A stretch of DNA of 64,000 bases from Kappaphycus alvarezii (lineage: Eukaryota; Rhodophyta; Florideophyceae; Gigartinales; Solieriaceae): the NCBI GenBank assembly GCA_002205965.3, contig NADL03000451.1, positions 3,286,001 to 3,350,000 of the forward strand. Reading direction: 5' to 3'. Position numbers and translations under genes: made by a program. Under the pieces are notes generated by a model. The model saw nothing but the letters and a program-made list of their open reading frames with translations, did not search any database and was not told where the DNA came from. Of this stretch, positions 21,661-32,266 are shown one piece after another. Positions within the stretch are counted from its first letter, which is position 1. The number at the start of each line of letters is the position of its first letter.

Positions 21661-22354
21661 CAGATCTGACCTCGTTCAGGGAAGTTTGGGGGTTGAAGTT
21701 CCTGATTCGGGAATACGACCGGTCAAGAGGGTTAGCGAAGGTAGAATCAAGTAAATCTATTCCGCTATGAGATCCTACGGCTTGAAATTCTGGGCTCTAA
21801 CGATGTCCAACTCGTGGCTTGTGCTGTATCACAGGGTGACAGACATATTTGGACGGATCTGCCGCTATAAATCCGACTTGGGCGTCATGAAGAGCTATGA
21901 GGCATCTGGCGTACTGACATTTTAACAGGTGATTCCAATGAGTTTCAACATTTTCAGTGCATGAGGGACTGGGTCACGGTGTGTTCAATGCAAAAAGGGA
22001 CTTAGTTAGAATTGAGGTAAAACAGAAAACTCCCTGGTGGGGATTTCTGTCCGCAGATAGGGTGCCGGCGTGCTATAAATCTAGTCTTTTTCTCTTGGTA
22101 AAATCTTCGAAGCACTGAATGGTATACGTCTTTGATCCCCAATAAGCAGATTGGCCCTGACTCTTTTGTGGATCTCGTCAGTCAGTATTTTCTGTGAGAA
22201 TTTTTTATGAGAACAAAAGCTAGTGAATTAGAGATTTGCATTAGAGGCGCAGGATGCCGCCTATTCCTAAGGCTTAAATAGCTATTTCAGCCTTATCAAC
22301 TTACTGACTTCCTAGGAGAGTGAAATGATCCGAAGAGTCAAAAAATTATATTTC
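21661..22354. other. No gene recognised
   Basis: Roughly 700 bp of spacer between two LINE scraps; no open frame with a recognisable domain. Confidence 0.35.
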
Positions 22355-22480
22355 TGATGCCAGTTTCTGACCGATCACTGAGGAAGAGGTCCTTGGTGCT
22401 ATCAGAGGATTGAAACCAGGATCTCCTCGCGGGAATCAGGTTTAAAGCAATGATACCTGGTAGGTTGAACGTTTATGGAA
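22355..22480 (+). pseudogene. LINE reverse-transcriptase N-terminal scrap
   Basis: Reads FRPITEEEVLGAIRGLKPGS, matching FRRLTEDEVLGAIRAFKPGS in the LINE at 42.3 kb, then falls apart. About 40 codons survive. It precedes the RT finger region in that element. Confidence 0.6.
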
Positions 22481-22959
22481 GAACGGACCCCAAACGAGGG
22501 GCCGACGTGGGCCACATCATTCCTGGTAAGATTTCAAAGATATCTCATATGCACTAAAATTGTGCTTGCGAAAAAATAATAGGTAGACGGCCTCATTTGG
22601 ATAATGTATTTGAAATTGCACGATTTTTTAAATACTCGAGCGTGGCAGAATCAAAGTACGATGAATTTGCATGTTTTTCTAATTATGCGAGCATGGAAAT
22701 TTTATGACACGATTTTTGTTACAGGCTGGCAATAATTAAGGACAGTAGATGCTAAGGTACCAGAAGACACTAAATCCAATTGTGTGGCACTATATACCGT
22801 AGGTATCGAATCAATTCTAGTCCAGTCGCATGGAGCCTTAAGTGGACACTTAGATATTTACCTTGATAATATCTTTTTTTTGGTCAATCTCGTCAACACG
22901 ATTTCTTTCAATCCAATTTATGATATTTGGAATGTTTGTTTGGGACTTAAGGACTTGCC
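22481..22959. other. AT-rich spacer
   Basis: Nothing recognisable; AT-rich, short ORFs only. Confidence 0.35.
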
Positions 22960-23620
22960 GAAAGTCTACATAAGCAGAGTACAATGCTTACTCTAGGAAA
23001 GGGAAAGAAAGTTGGGTGAAAACTTAAAGTGCAGACCAAAGTAGTCCAGAGGGTAAAGTCAACTTCTGTGCGAAATTTATTTTCTTCAACACTAGTCACT
23101 GGCCATATTTGGTATGCCCTGCTACTTCTATACTTACTTGTAGCCCTTCGACCTCCCGTCTGTATTCATCTCTACCCGTTCCAACAACCATACTGCGATA
23201 GCACTCCTGTCGCCTGTAAATACTCCGTATTTGGATATTTAGCTCTGAGAATATCATCCTCCGGAGAATAATCCCTAACGTTTTGTAATATTGTGGAGGT
23301 GCTTAAACATGAATTGCTCGATTATCCCTAACATTTGGTAATATTGTGGTGGGATTGCACCTGAAGTGTTCGAATTGTCTAGTTTTGCTTTCGTTTTGAT
23401 GTACTTTTATTTTTCTGGAGCCATGGATCTTAACACTACTCGTATATCGCTCAAAGGAAGCAATAATGAATAAGTTGAAGAGTTTATGTATACGTGTAAT
23501 AGTGTTTTAATACGGTAAGGGACAATGCAGGGAAGGACAATATTATCTTTCCCTATCTTTTTTGCGATGCAAAGTGTATTGCAATGCACCGGGACCGATT
23601 TAGAAAGGTTTCGCTCCCCA
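22960..23620 (+). mobile_element. Decayed gypsy LTR end and gag start
   Basis: Old relative of element A. From about 22960 it aligns with the LTR TATA region and R-U5 (AAAGTCTACATAAGC, later ACTTGTAGCCC and AACCATACTGCGATAGCAC) to the LTR end CCCTAACG near 23280. The LTR-end/primer-binding segment then appears a second time about 45 bp later (CCCTAACATTTGGTAATATT, near 23325). Gag begins MDLNTTRISLKGSNNE at 23423 and meets a stop after 16 codons, then reads on as VEEFMYTC. Clearly older than elements A-D. Confidence 0.75.
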
Positions 23621-24520
23621 TCATGTAAATAAATTACTGCACGGTGTTAGACACCGCTTTATCTTCATTCCCTCTGCACGGTAGTAGCTCAAGAGTTGTG
23701 AGAACTCAGTTGGTAGAGGCTCGCAAGAAGCAAGAGAAAAAGAGGAACAAGGGTAGTCCGCCTTCCGTTTAAAATATCGCAAATGTGCAAGAAACACCGA
23801 TACACGTCCTGTCACAGGAAAAAAAAATAAGGCAAAAAACTGAAACAAACAACAGGCTTGCGAAGCTAAGCTGACACAATTGGGCCAAACGGGATAGCAG
23901 CAACTATAAATGCAGTTTCGGTGCCTTACTAAAAAGGGAATGCAAGTTGCAGGAGCAATAAATTTAGCAATAAACAAAAACTGGTGAAATTGTTGCTTTC
24001 TGCGGTACCTCTTTACTCTAGCAGTGGCATCTAGTTCCAGGGATAAATTTGAAGTTGAAGTTAGCTAGGTAGTCGAGCTTATAAGTTAGGACACGTGTTA
24101 CTCTATTAGCTTGTTAGTATAAACAAATATCAGGATCAGTTATTGCACCAGTACCATGCCCAATACGGGCGCTTACTGTAAAGGCACTGTAAGATTGTTA
24201 ACATGCTGGATGCCACCTGCTATGAAATGAAGATCGAAAAGCAAGTACTAAAATTACGGTTAAGACTCTCACATCAAATTGTAGTGCTATTGCAATACAT
24301 CTCCCCCTTCTCAGCGCGCGGGCTCGGGAATATGATCTACGCTGAACTACAGCTAACTTTCATCGCTTGTCATGCTCCCCACTTCAAATCATTCTACCCG
24401 ACGGCGGGAGTTTTCATTGTTTTACGAATAAAATTATGGGCGTGCCTGGGCAAGACACTTTTGACAATTTGTGGCAAATTGATTACATTAGTCCAAACCG
24501 GGCGCGATCGTCGACTCCTG
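23621..24520. other. No gene recognised
   Basis: A minus-strand 118-aa ORF (23621-23977) and a plus-strand 107-aa ORF (24203-24526) show no domain and have cysteine- and aromatic-rich compositions typical of chance ORFs. Confidence 0.3.
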
Positions 24521-25570
24521 CTTTAAAAAGAAAACAATCCAACTAAGGATATCAATCCTACTAAAAGGGCCTCTACGAAAATTCGTACTTGACCTGTCGA
24601 AGGTTTGGGCAAAAACAAGCGACCCTCTAAAGGTGTTGACAATTCCTTTGCGTCAACGCCGGTCTCAATTACTCGGGAGTCATCCTCCTCCGTTGTCGTA
24701 GCATATCAGGTTTCTCTCTCTGATCGCGACTTTTCGCGCCAAAAGAAGAGGTACCGAAAGGGGAAATTCAAAAATTCACGGGGTCAACGACCTTACTGTA
24801 ATTCGTTCGGTGGTAACGACTAGGTGCACACAATCTGCTTTAATTTCAGCATTTATCCGCGTGCCTCATCTCTCCGTTTCAAACTTCCACTCTCACGGTT
24901 ATCGGCCTCATCCTTCAAAAGGATCTTTTCAAAATTCACACCAGGTTTGAATTAACAAAGCGCTTCTAAAGGGAACACAAAAACACGACTTCAGAAGCCC
25001 ACGATGTCGAAGAAGCGGTTGACGTTCGCGACAGTTGGCCATATTACTCTGCAGAGGACATTTTCCGAAGTAATGCACGTTTCTATTTAGATGCACATGT
25101 CTATGCGCATTATTTATGCCCAAGAGGGGTCATGAATTGCACGCGTACTCAACAAAAATACTCTGATAACAGTGAGTTACTACCCAATAATATTCCCTCC
25201 GAGGCAACTACAACTCGAGACTGGCTCGATCATATTGCTGTGCCTGTTGAGGTACTCAAGGTCTCTCACAAGGAACCTTTTAATGCGGGCGCGTCATCAT
25301 TCCATCTGTGCAGAGTTAGACTGTCTTTCACTCTGGACTAGAGGTATTGCTTTTTCTCGCGCGTTAGGCGCGAATAATTGGTCGTATCGTCTGATTGGAT
25401 AACGCCTCTGGGTCGATAAGGTGTTAAGTCTCACCATCGCGGCACCGCTTCCGATTGAAGTTATCGATCAACGTTGGCGCGGTATTCGCAGCACGAGTGA
25501 AGATGCTATGTTATGGCAAACAGAAATCATTCCGATCCACTTACACTTAGAAAAACGCATTCATTAACCT
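24521..25570 (+). pseudogene. Unrecognised coding-like relic
   Basis: Plus-strand segments with protein-like composition but many breaks. 24605-24823 is Ser/Lys-rich with a basic stretch (RQKKRYRKGKFKNSRGQR). A segment reading SEATTTRDWLDHIAVPVEVL lies near 25200, and one reading WTRGIAFSRALGANNWSYRL near 25340. The last reads on, after a stop, as LTIAAPLPIEVIDQRWRGI (near 25430). No family recognised; a retroelement Gag or an old host gene are possible. Confidence 0.3.
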
Positions 25571-25859
25571 TTCTTCAGGAACTCAGTGCGACTGAATCGC
25601 CGTTTGCGTAATGAAACGGGATAGCTGATCCCTTACCAGCAAAAAGGCCGAGCAGATCGGTCCGCAACATGTTGGCCGTCGATTCAACGTAAATACTGCC
25701 TGGTGACCTCGTATTAAGGTTTTTTAGGGCTTTTGGTCCAAGTTGGGTCTTTTCTTGATCTATTTTGGGTCTAAATTTAGTGATACCGACGATAATATCT
25801 GGTATAATTTCATATATCTAAGACCATACATGTAAGTTCGTAGATGATTATTGTTTTAA

Positions 25860-26633
25860 GCATGGAGCTTTTCTCCTATGGGAAGTAGATGACACATGGC
25901 GACTGTGGTAATTACCAGAGGGGCTTATACCCTGGATGAAGGGATTGGAAACAGGTGTTTCTGTAGGACGTAAAGCGAGCGATGAAGAGCTAAAATGGCT
26001 CCTAGGAAAGATCTAAGAAAATGACTGGAATGATCCAAACGAAGTACCTCCCCAATGGAGTTCTCGCTCAAAGAGTAGTTAACGCCACAGCTTCTCTCCC
26101 TGCCGCGTGGATCCGTATGCGGATGAATTTGTGTTCTTTAACCATTGTGTGGGTGTTCGCGTAGCAGCATTGGAGGCTAGAGGGGGCGACGTGCTCCTCC
26201 CGAAGATGCGGCTTCGGTAGCCGTTCCTCATTCTGTTTCGAGCTCACAAATTGGGCCAATCAGAGCTGCAACTGCCCTTGAGGGAGAAAGTCCTCTACCA
26301 ACTCCAGAAGCGGTTCTTCCGAAGTATCCCCGTACGGGAGATGACGATGAATTTGTGGAAGTCGATGAGATGGAAGCCGGAGCCGCCAAGGAAAAGGGCG
26401 ATGGCGACATTGAAACGATGAGGCCCACATCGTGGGGAGCTGGAAGCTCGACGGGATCCAAGTACGAAGAGCAGTCGGTTAGTCACTTGTTGAAAGACAT
26501 GGGCGTGGCTGTCGAGGAACTTAAAGTTCCGCTCGCAAAACCGAAGGTGCCCTTGAAGAATTATTTTCAAAGCTTGAGTCAGTCCCGCTCGTTGGGAATC
26601 TCAAAAACACGGTCACGCTCTTATAGCGCTTAA
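25860..26633 (+). pseudogene. Unrecognised coding relic with acidic/basic tail
   Basis: From about 25860 the strand reads LLWEVDDTWRLW, then LPEGLIPWMKGLETGVSVGR, with occasional stops. After a frameshift near 26180 it runs open to the stop at 26633. The later part is low-complexity and charged (TGDDDEFVEVDEMEAG) and ends in a Ser/Arg-rich tail (SLSQSRSLGISKTRSRSYSA). The pattern of folded part then charged tail recalls a retroelement structural protein, but nothing identifies it. Confidence 0.35.
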
Positions 26634-26639
26634 GTAGTT

Positions 26640-29055
26640 TTTTTTCTCCTCGTTGGAACTTTGATGTTCTTTTGTGCCCCTCATGGGCATTTCTAGTGTT
26701 GACCATTAGTCCTTGTCGCCCCTCATAGATATTTAGCTACCTTTCACAGGTAAAGTTGTTTTGCTTGACTTTGAATAGATCTTTCGAGTTTGGACAATCT
26801 GATTTGCCTAAAAGTAACTTTCATATAGTTGAAAGCTCATAGCGTTGTTACGTGCGCGGTCAAAATGCTTCATAAACCGACTCCAAGATCTTTAAAGGAT
26901 CGCGTATGTACCATTGAGCTCTGGATCTCCATCTCATTCCCCACCAGTGTTTATAAAACACTGGGTGTCCACACCTTATGTCCTATAATCATAAAGGTTG
27001 TCTCCTTGTAGCTGTGGAAGCTGATTGTCATTTTAATTGACCACCATTGGTCTTTTCTTGACGTCCTTCTCCGCAGACAAGAACTTTTCTTCCTCAAAAG
27101 TCAGCCTTCTTTGGCGAGGTCCAGCGCATCCATTATTTAACTTCTGCCATATCTTGGCTTTTATCAGTATAACAAAACCATTTTGTTGTTGTCGCCCATG
27201 ATGGGCAGTGGATTAAAATTACTTTCGTAAGCGGGACATAGTTCCTTGAGGGGCTACTATTCTTTGGTGACGCTGACGTCTTACTGTATTTTGACTCCAT
27301 CAGTTATTTGTCGTGCAGCTTCTGGAAAGCTACTCTCGATCGATTCTAGAATCTTTTGGATCAATTTCCTCCTGAGAATTTTTATTTTCACAAGAAAAAA
27401 CGTCTCTCGAACTGAATCAGGGCAGAACCTGTCTGTTTCAATACCAAATTCAGTGCCCCTTCTCTTGAAACTGTCGTAGCTTCCAGAAATTTGTCGACTA
27501 TTCCCATCATGGGATTCCATTATTGCCTTCGATTATAAAGCGTTGGTTTCACCTCCCCTCATCAAGGGAATCATAAACGTTGAGTCATTGCTCTCTACAA
27601 ATAAACTGTAGTCAGTACTGATTTCTCCCTTTCATAGAGAGCGATTTTTAGTCTCCTCGATTAGAGCGAATAAATGCTTCTTTGGGAAGCTCAAATTTAT
27701 TAAAGGGAACGATTCCCTTGGGTAAGAAGCATCATGCTAGAAGGAGTCACCGTTAGGATGATTTAATAGGAGTTTCGTCTTCTAGCGCTTTTTGAGTTAA
27801 ACTCAACGAATTTGGCGTGGAATTGATGGGTGGACCTGGGACGTAAAAGTTTGTGACTCCCTTCATTTTTTTGATCTCTCTACCACTCGCTTTCTTTTCC
27901 AGTAGCTGCTGGGATGGGCTGGTTATATCGCTTTAATTTCTTCTTTTGAGTTCCTACCGCCAGCGCTGCAGGATGCACCATCCCTTCCTTTTGTATTTCT
28001 CAATTTCCTTAATTTTCTCCACCTTGGCTGCTGCGATGTCAGCAGAGAGACTTCCACAAGCGATGAAACTGCAATAATGCACATTTCCAACGCATTATTT
28101 CATAATGCGCACTTAATAAAGACGAGCTAAATAATTACAAAGATGAATGGTTACTGTACATTGCGTGCGGCCCTTCATGTGCCGCAGGAATTGAAGACCT
28201 CAATTGCATATTTACAGTAATTCGTTGTTTAGGTAAAGTGAGGTGTTGGATCACTACAGTGCGACTTTGGGCGAGTACAGTACGCCTCTTGCGCGAGTAA
28301 CAGATTTTTCCGCGAGTACAGTATGGGGCTTCGTAGCCAAACGGTAGGAAACAACGAGCTCAATTGCGCAAATACAATACGGTTTAGCGTACCAACAATG
28401 CTCAACAGCATTATTCATAATCTTTGAAAGCTTTTGTATCCTTCCTACGGTCATGTTGAGTGATCTTTCAAAATTCATCGCGGTTCTCTGATAGGACCTT
28501 CACAATTTTCTCTCGTCATGAGACCAGTGTAATTGATCTCATGATCATATCAATAATCCGTGATGGATTGCTTAAAGTTTTGTGTGATCGCACTTCTTAC
28601 TGAGTTATCTGAGCCCTTGGTGTTAGGACTCATTGTGGGCGCTAAGTTGTTATTTGTCGAGGATTTTTTGGGAGATCTTCAGATCAATTTCGCCATCTTC
28701 TCCGAATATTATATAGTATAGCTGCGCAAACACCCTGGAAGGGTCATAAACATTAGAAAACTAGGATTTAAGTATGACAGTACCCTCTTTCAGATTTGTC
28801 TCACACCATGTAGCTTCATTATCTTAAGTAAATATTCCTTTTTGGAAGTCACTCGGTTTCATCGAGAGACTCTTTGAAGGTCAAAAGAATTTAGATAATT
28901 TCTCTTCAATAGAGTGTACTGTGCGTCGTAAACGCCCTAGAATGCTTCCTTGAAGAAAGACATCCGAACTCGTCTTCTAAATTACAGCGTTCGTCGTAAG
29001 GACATTGAACTCCTCCCAGCTTGTAAGTTTTTTTGTTTTGGCGGATATTAAATAC
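26640..29055. other. Spacer without recognisable genes
   Basis: About 2.4 kb. The minus-strand ORF 27281-27520 (79 aa, with RRKLIQKILESIESSFPEAA) looks mildly coding-like but is isolated. A short motif of CCC(C)TCAT followed by GGG recurs at about 26676, 27195, 27503 and 27558. Near 28265-28330 an element close to GCGAGTACAGTA recurs three times. No LTR or gene boundary is evident. Confidence 0.3.
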
Positions 29056-29645
29056 ATTTGTACATATTCAATAAACAATAGTGATTTACACTCCTCCACC
29101 TCCTGAAGATCGAGGTGCCCTTGTGGGATAAAACCCTGCTCGCGGTAATTGATAGAGAGATCACCGAAAGCGTCGGTAGCGCCGATTCGTTAACCGTAAA
29201 TACTGAAGTATGACCGGGCTCAACAGAGGAAACGCAGGGGAAAAGGAAAGCCGGCACAACTCAGGGTGAATATCAATCCGTCTTAGACGCGCTACCGAGC
29301 GGTAAAAAGTGGGACCGACCGAAAACGGGAGCGAAGAGAGGTAAACCTATGCGTGAACGACGGTTAACTGAGGAAGGTTCACGGTTAAGGAATGGGTCAC
29401 AGGTAAAAGTACCTTGCCTTTACTATTGGCAAGTGGGATCGGCAACGGCCTTATATACAGGCCGACTCCGGGGTTTTGGGCCCTAGATAACTATCTATAG
29501 TAAGCTAATAAATATCTACCTAACTACAGCTAGCTAAATTACACTGTCAAATATACTAGTTAATGATCAACGGCAATCCGGATTACACGTAGCTAGATCC
29601 CAATACAATAGCCGAGAACTGTCATCTCACTCTGCCCTCTCCGCA
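29056..29645 (-). repeat. Probable 3' LTR of the chromodomain gypsy relic
   Basis: Inferred from position. On the minus strand a purine tract GGAGAGGGCAGAG is followed by TGAGATGACAG as the likely LTR start. About 190 bp in is a TATA box (29451-29457, minus strand). The segment ends near GAGTGTAAATCA. No second copy is present to confirm the ends. Confidence 0.45.
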
Positions 29646-30009
29646 ATAATACTACAGCCCTGTTTGGGTGAGGTTACCAATCCAAAAGGGCAAATTTAGC
29701 ATGAACTCAAACGTTCGTATTTTACCTCCCTCTACTACAAAAATAATTATCCAATCTCTTGCAGAGGTTCAACTACAGAACATAACTTCAGTTCTTTAAC
29801 TTCCGATGGCTACAAAAGCCATATCATTCCTCATTTCTGAGGCCGATTATGCTTAATTCCCAATTAAACTCCATTCTTCTCCCCTTTCTGAAGAATTAAA
29901 TGCACAGTTGATGAAAAACTTGCATTTTGCTTAACTATCTAAGGCTTCATCGATTGTTGCCGGTAGCGGCAGCGTTTTTTGTCCATAGTGTGAAACTACA
30001 ATATTTTTT

Positions 30010-31429
30010 GCGTGAGTAAACTTCCTATAGTTTCACATGTTGTTTCATCCGCAGGTTAATGGTGCCATTGGACATTGAGTAATAACTCGCCGTTATCGGC
30101 TTCGGCATGATCAAGTATTTGATCAATCACATATTCTGACTTTTCCTTCTGGACTTTACCTTGTTAGATCATCGAACTGTGTTTTGTTTAATTATCCCTT
30201 CGAGTCACTCGAAGGGGATAGTTACGAGTCAATTGGCGTTGAGACATCTTAAAATCTTGTTTGGGTGGATGATCAATCTCCCCTGGGTCAATGTCGACGT
30301 TACCACGCCGTGAAATATCTTTTGACTGCTCATTAATCTCTTCTTGTTCCTCTTCTGAGGATTCTGGCTCCTCTGAGAGTCCATCCTGACCTTGTGGGGC
30401 CTCGGCTGATAACTTCGAATTTAATAACCTCTGCATAGCGTTAGAAATAACTTACTCTGTTGTTGGTTCCTTGAGGGAACGTTCTTCCTCTAGTAGGAGA
30501 TAAACAAGACCTCGCGATATTGTATCCACATTTGGGATATCTGCGGGTACCATACGGATCTTCATAGTCGCTTGTTGCGTCGTCACTTTATTGACCGTTG
30601 ATTTTTCTGCGTCAACACGCGGTTCAGGTGTCTAAGTGACTTGGTGCTAACTTCACTCTGCCAATTGGGACAGGCTTAACATTTTCTCCGTCAGAGATGA
30701 AGATATTTCTTTATCTATAATGTCATCAGTGGCTTCCTTGACCCTATAGGATACTTTGGCTAAGGGTGATAGCTTTTGCTTTCGGTCTTGATATACAAAA
30801 TATTTCTTTTCTAGGAAAACATTGGAGCTGATTGGTATATTATACGTAGAGTTTCGGATCCTCGCGTCAAAATTACGTTTATAACGTGCTTCTACTTCTA
30901 CAGAGAATTCTTGGCTGTCTCCATAAGGCGTTTTAACCATGATTGAAACTTCAAAAAGTGCTTTCTTTCTATCCCAAAGTCTCCCAAAGAGGGTTAGGCT
31001 TTTAGACATAGGCTCTTTGGAGCTCTTCATAAAAGAAGCTCAAAGGGGGCAATGTTTGTAGCCCTGTGGATTTTTATGTTATAAGCATACTTTAATTAAT
31101 CTGTGAATTACTCCCAATCCTTCGGATTATCAGCAACATAATGCCTCAAGGCAGCTATGATAGTTCTGTTGAACTTTTCCGCTTGGCTGTAGCCTTGCGC
31201 ATGGTACGTTGTCGTGAAAGTCTGAATCATCCCAAGGATCCGCTATATGTTCTGGAAGAACTTAGAGGTGAGCTGCGGTCAATTGTCGGACAACAGCTTG
31301 GCCTGTGGCCCATAGAACAGCCCAAAAATTTTCAAAGGGCAAGAGCTATTGAAACCGCAGCTATTCTCTTGAGACGTACAGTTCGAAATAATGTCGACTA
31401 CCGATCAGTGATTACCAAGAGGTAACGAT
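30010..31429 (-). pseudogene. Integrase and chromodomain of the gypsy relic
   Basis: Core motifs on the minus strand: RYLLVITDR (first Asp), FYGPQAKLLSDN after frame correction (second Asp), TTTYHAQGYSQAEKFNRTI (catalytic Glu within QAEKFNRT) and AALRHYVADNPKDWE. The C-terminal domain (30653-31030) is open for 125 aa and carries NVFLEKKY and KLSPLAKVSYRVKEAT, a GPY/F-like motif. Further on, a chromodomain-like stretch reads EYVIDQILDHAEADNGELLL then NVQWHH, resembling the V-x-x-I-L-D-H ... Y-x-V-x-W pattern that tethers chromoviral integrases to histone marks. The linker holds an acidic run (EEPESSEEEQEEINEQ). At least four stops or shifts make it non-functional. Confidence 0.72.
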
Positions 31430-31867
31430 TGTTAGTGTATTTTCACTTCTTTGCCTTTTTCTGACAGCTGACAACTCGCAAAGAGGCTTACAGTTTTTAC
31501 TGGACTTTGCCGTTCAACCTATAACTTGACAGTTATGTTTATGCACTGTACAGTGCTGTAAGCTTGAGCTGATCTACTTTAGATCAGCTCAAGCAAGTTT
31601 AGGGTTAGACAATCACCGTCGTCTACATGTCTTCTGGAAACTTCCTTCGATAAAAGAGAGCATCAGTCGACTTGCCTTGAAGTCTATACAAGCCCCAGTC
31701 TCTCCCCATCTTCTACCTGAGTAAATTTCCTCACTACCTTATCCTCTCTCATCTCTCCTTCTCGGCCCCCACACTTTCTACCTTCTCTTTTTCTCTCTCC
31801 TGCTCTCCGGTTCTCTCCCTTACTCCTGTCTGGCTTCCTCGCTCCCTCTCTCTCGTTCTATCCATCA
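31430..31867 (+). repeat. 5' LTR of the copia element (438 bp)
   Basis: TG...CA ends, position directly before a canonical primer-binding site, and a pyrimidine-rich 3' half (31690-31865). A perfect 15-bp hairpin lies at 31562-31594. TATACAAG near 31684 is a weak TATA candidate. No second LTR is present to confirm the start. Confidence 0.65.
31562..31594 (+). repeat. Perfect 15-bp hairpin in the copia LTR
   Basis: Arms GCTTGAGCTGATCTA and TAGATCAGCTCAAGC around a 3-nt loop CTT. It is preceded by the 12-bp palindrome CACTGTACAGTG. It lies upstream of the presumed promoter, so it could be a protein-binding site or insertion scar. Confidence 0.75.
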
Positions 31868-31881
31868 GGTTATGGGCCCAG
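31868..31881 (+). other. Copia primer-binding site, initiator tRNA-Met (anticodon arm)
   Basis: GGTTATGGGCCCAG is exactly complementary to CTGGGCCCATAACC, the anticodon stem-loop region of eukaryotic initiator tRNA-Met. Priming from an internal tRNA fragment ('half tRNA') is established for copia-type elements. This fixes the LTR end at 31867. Confidence 0.8.
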
Positions 31882-32266
31882 GCCGCTAGTGCTGCACATC
31901 AACTTATCTCTTTTGCGCTCCCTGCTCGACGCGAGCCATCTGGAGGCTACCCTACACTCCTTGTAGGGAGGAAAAGACGGAAGCTTCAAAAAAAAGGACC
32001 TAAGGTTTGATCTCACTTCTTTGTTGTCTCTACACTACCTACCTTGGTTGGTTTTGCGGCCCGTCGTCGTTCTTCATCCCCGCACCACAGAACAAAGTCC
32101 ATTTTGCGGCCCGAATCCCCGTTGCTACTCGCCTCGTCTTTGTTTCACATACCTCGGTTTGTTTCCCACCTCGTGTCTAGTCTCAACTGTAAGTCCAAAT
32201 CTCCTCGAAACCTCTTGCTTCCTTATATCTTTCACGCTTTTTCCTCAGCCTTCGCCTAACCTCGCA

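Larger units (their letters stand above)
29056..31429 (-). mobile_element. Chromodomain-bearing Ty3/gypsy relic (3' half)
   Basis: Minus-strand remains of a second gypsy lineage. From high to low coordinate: integrase core (31429 to about 31030), integrase C-terminal domain (to 30653), a charged linker (30600-30188), a chromodomain-like segment (about 30155-30010), about 350 bp of spacer, a purine-rich tract near 29640 and a probable 3' LTR. RT and all upstream parts are missing because the copia LTR begins at 31430. Coding parts contain several stops. Confidence 0.75.

Noticed and set aside
31590..31610. Telomere-like TTAGGG bases next to the copia hairpin
   Set aside because: Only one unit and a partial second; not a telomeric repeat array.
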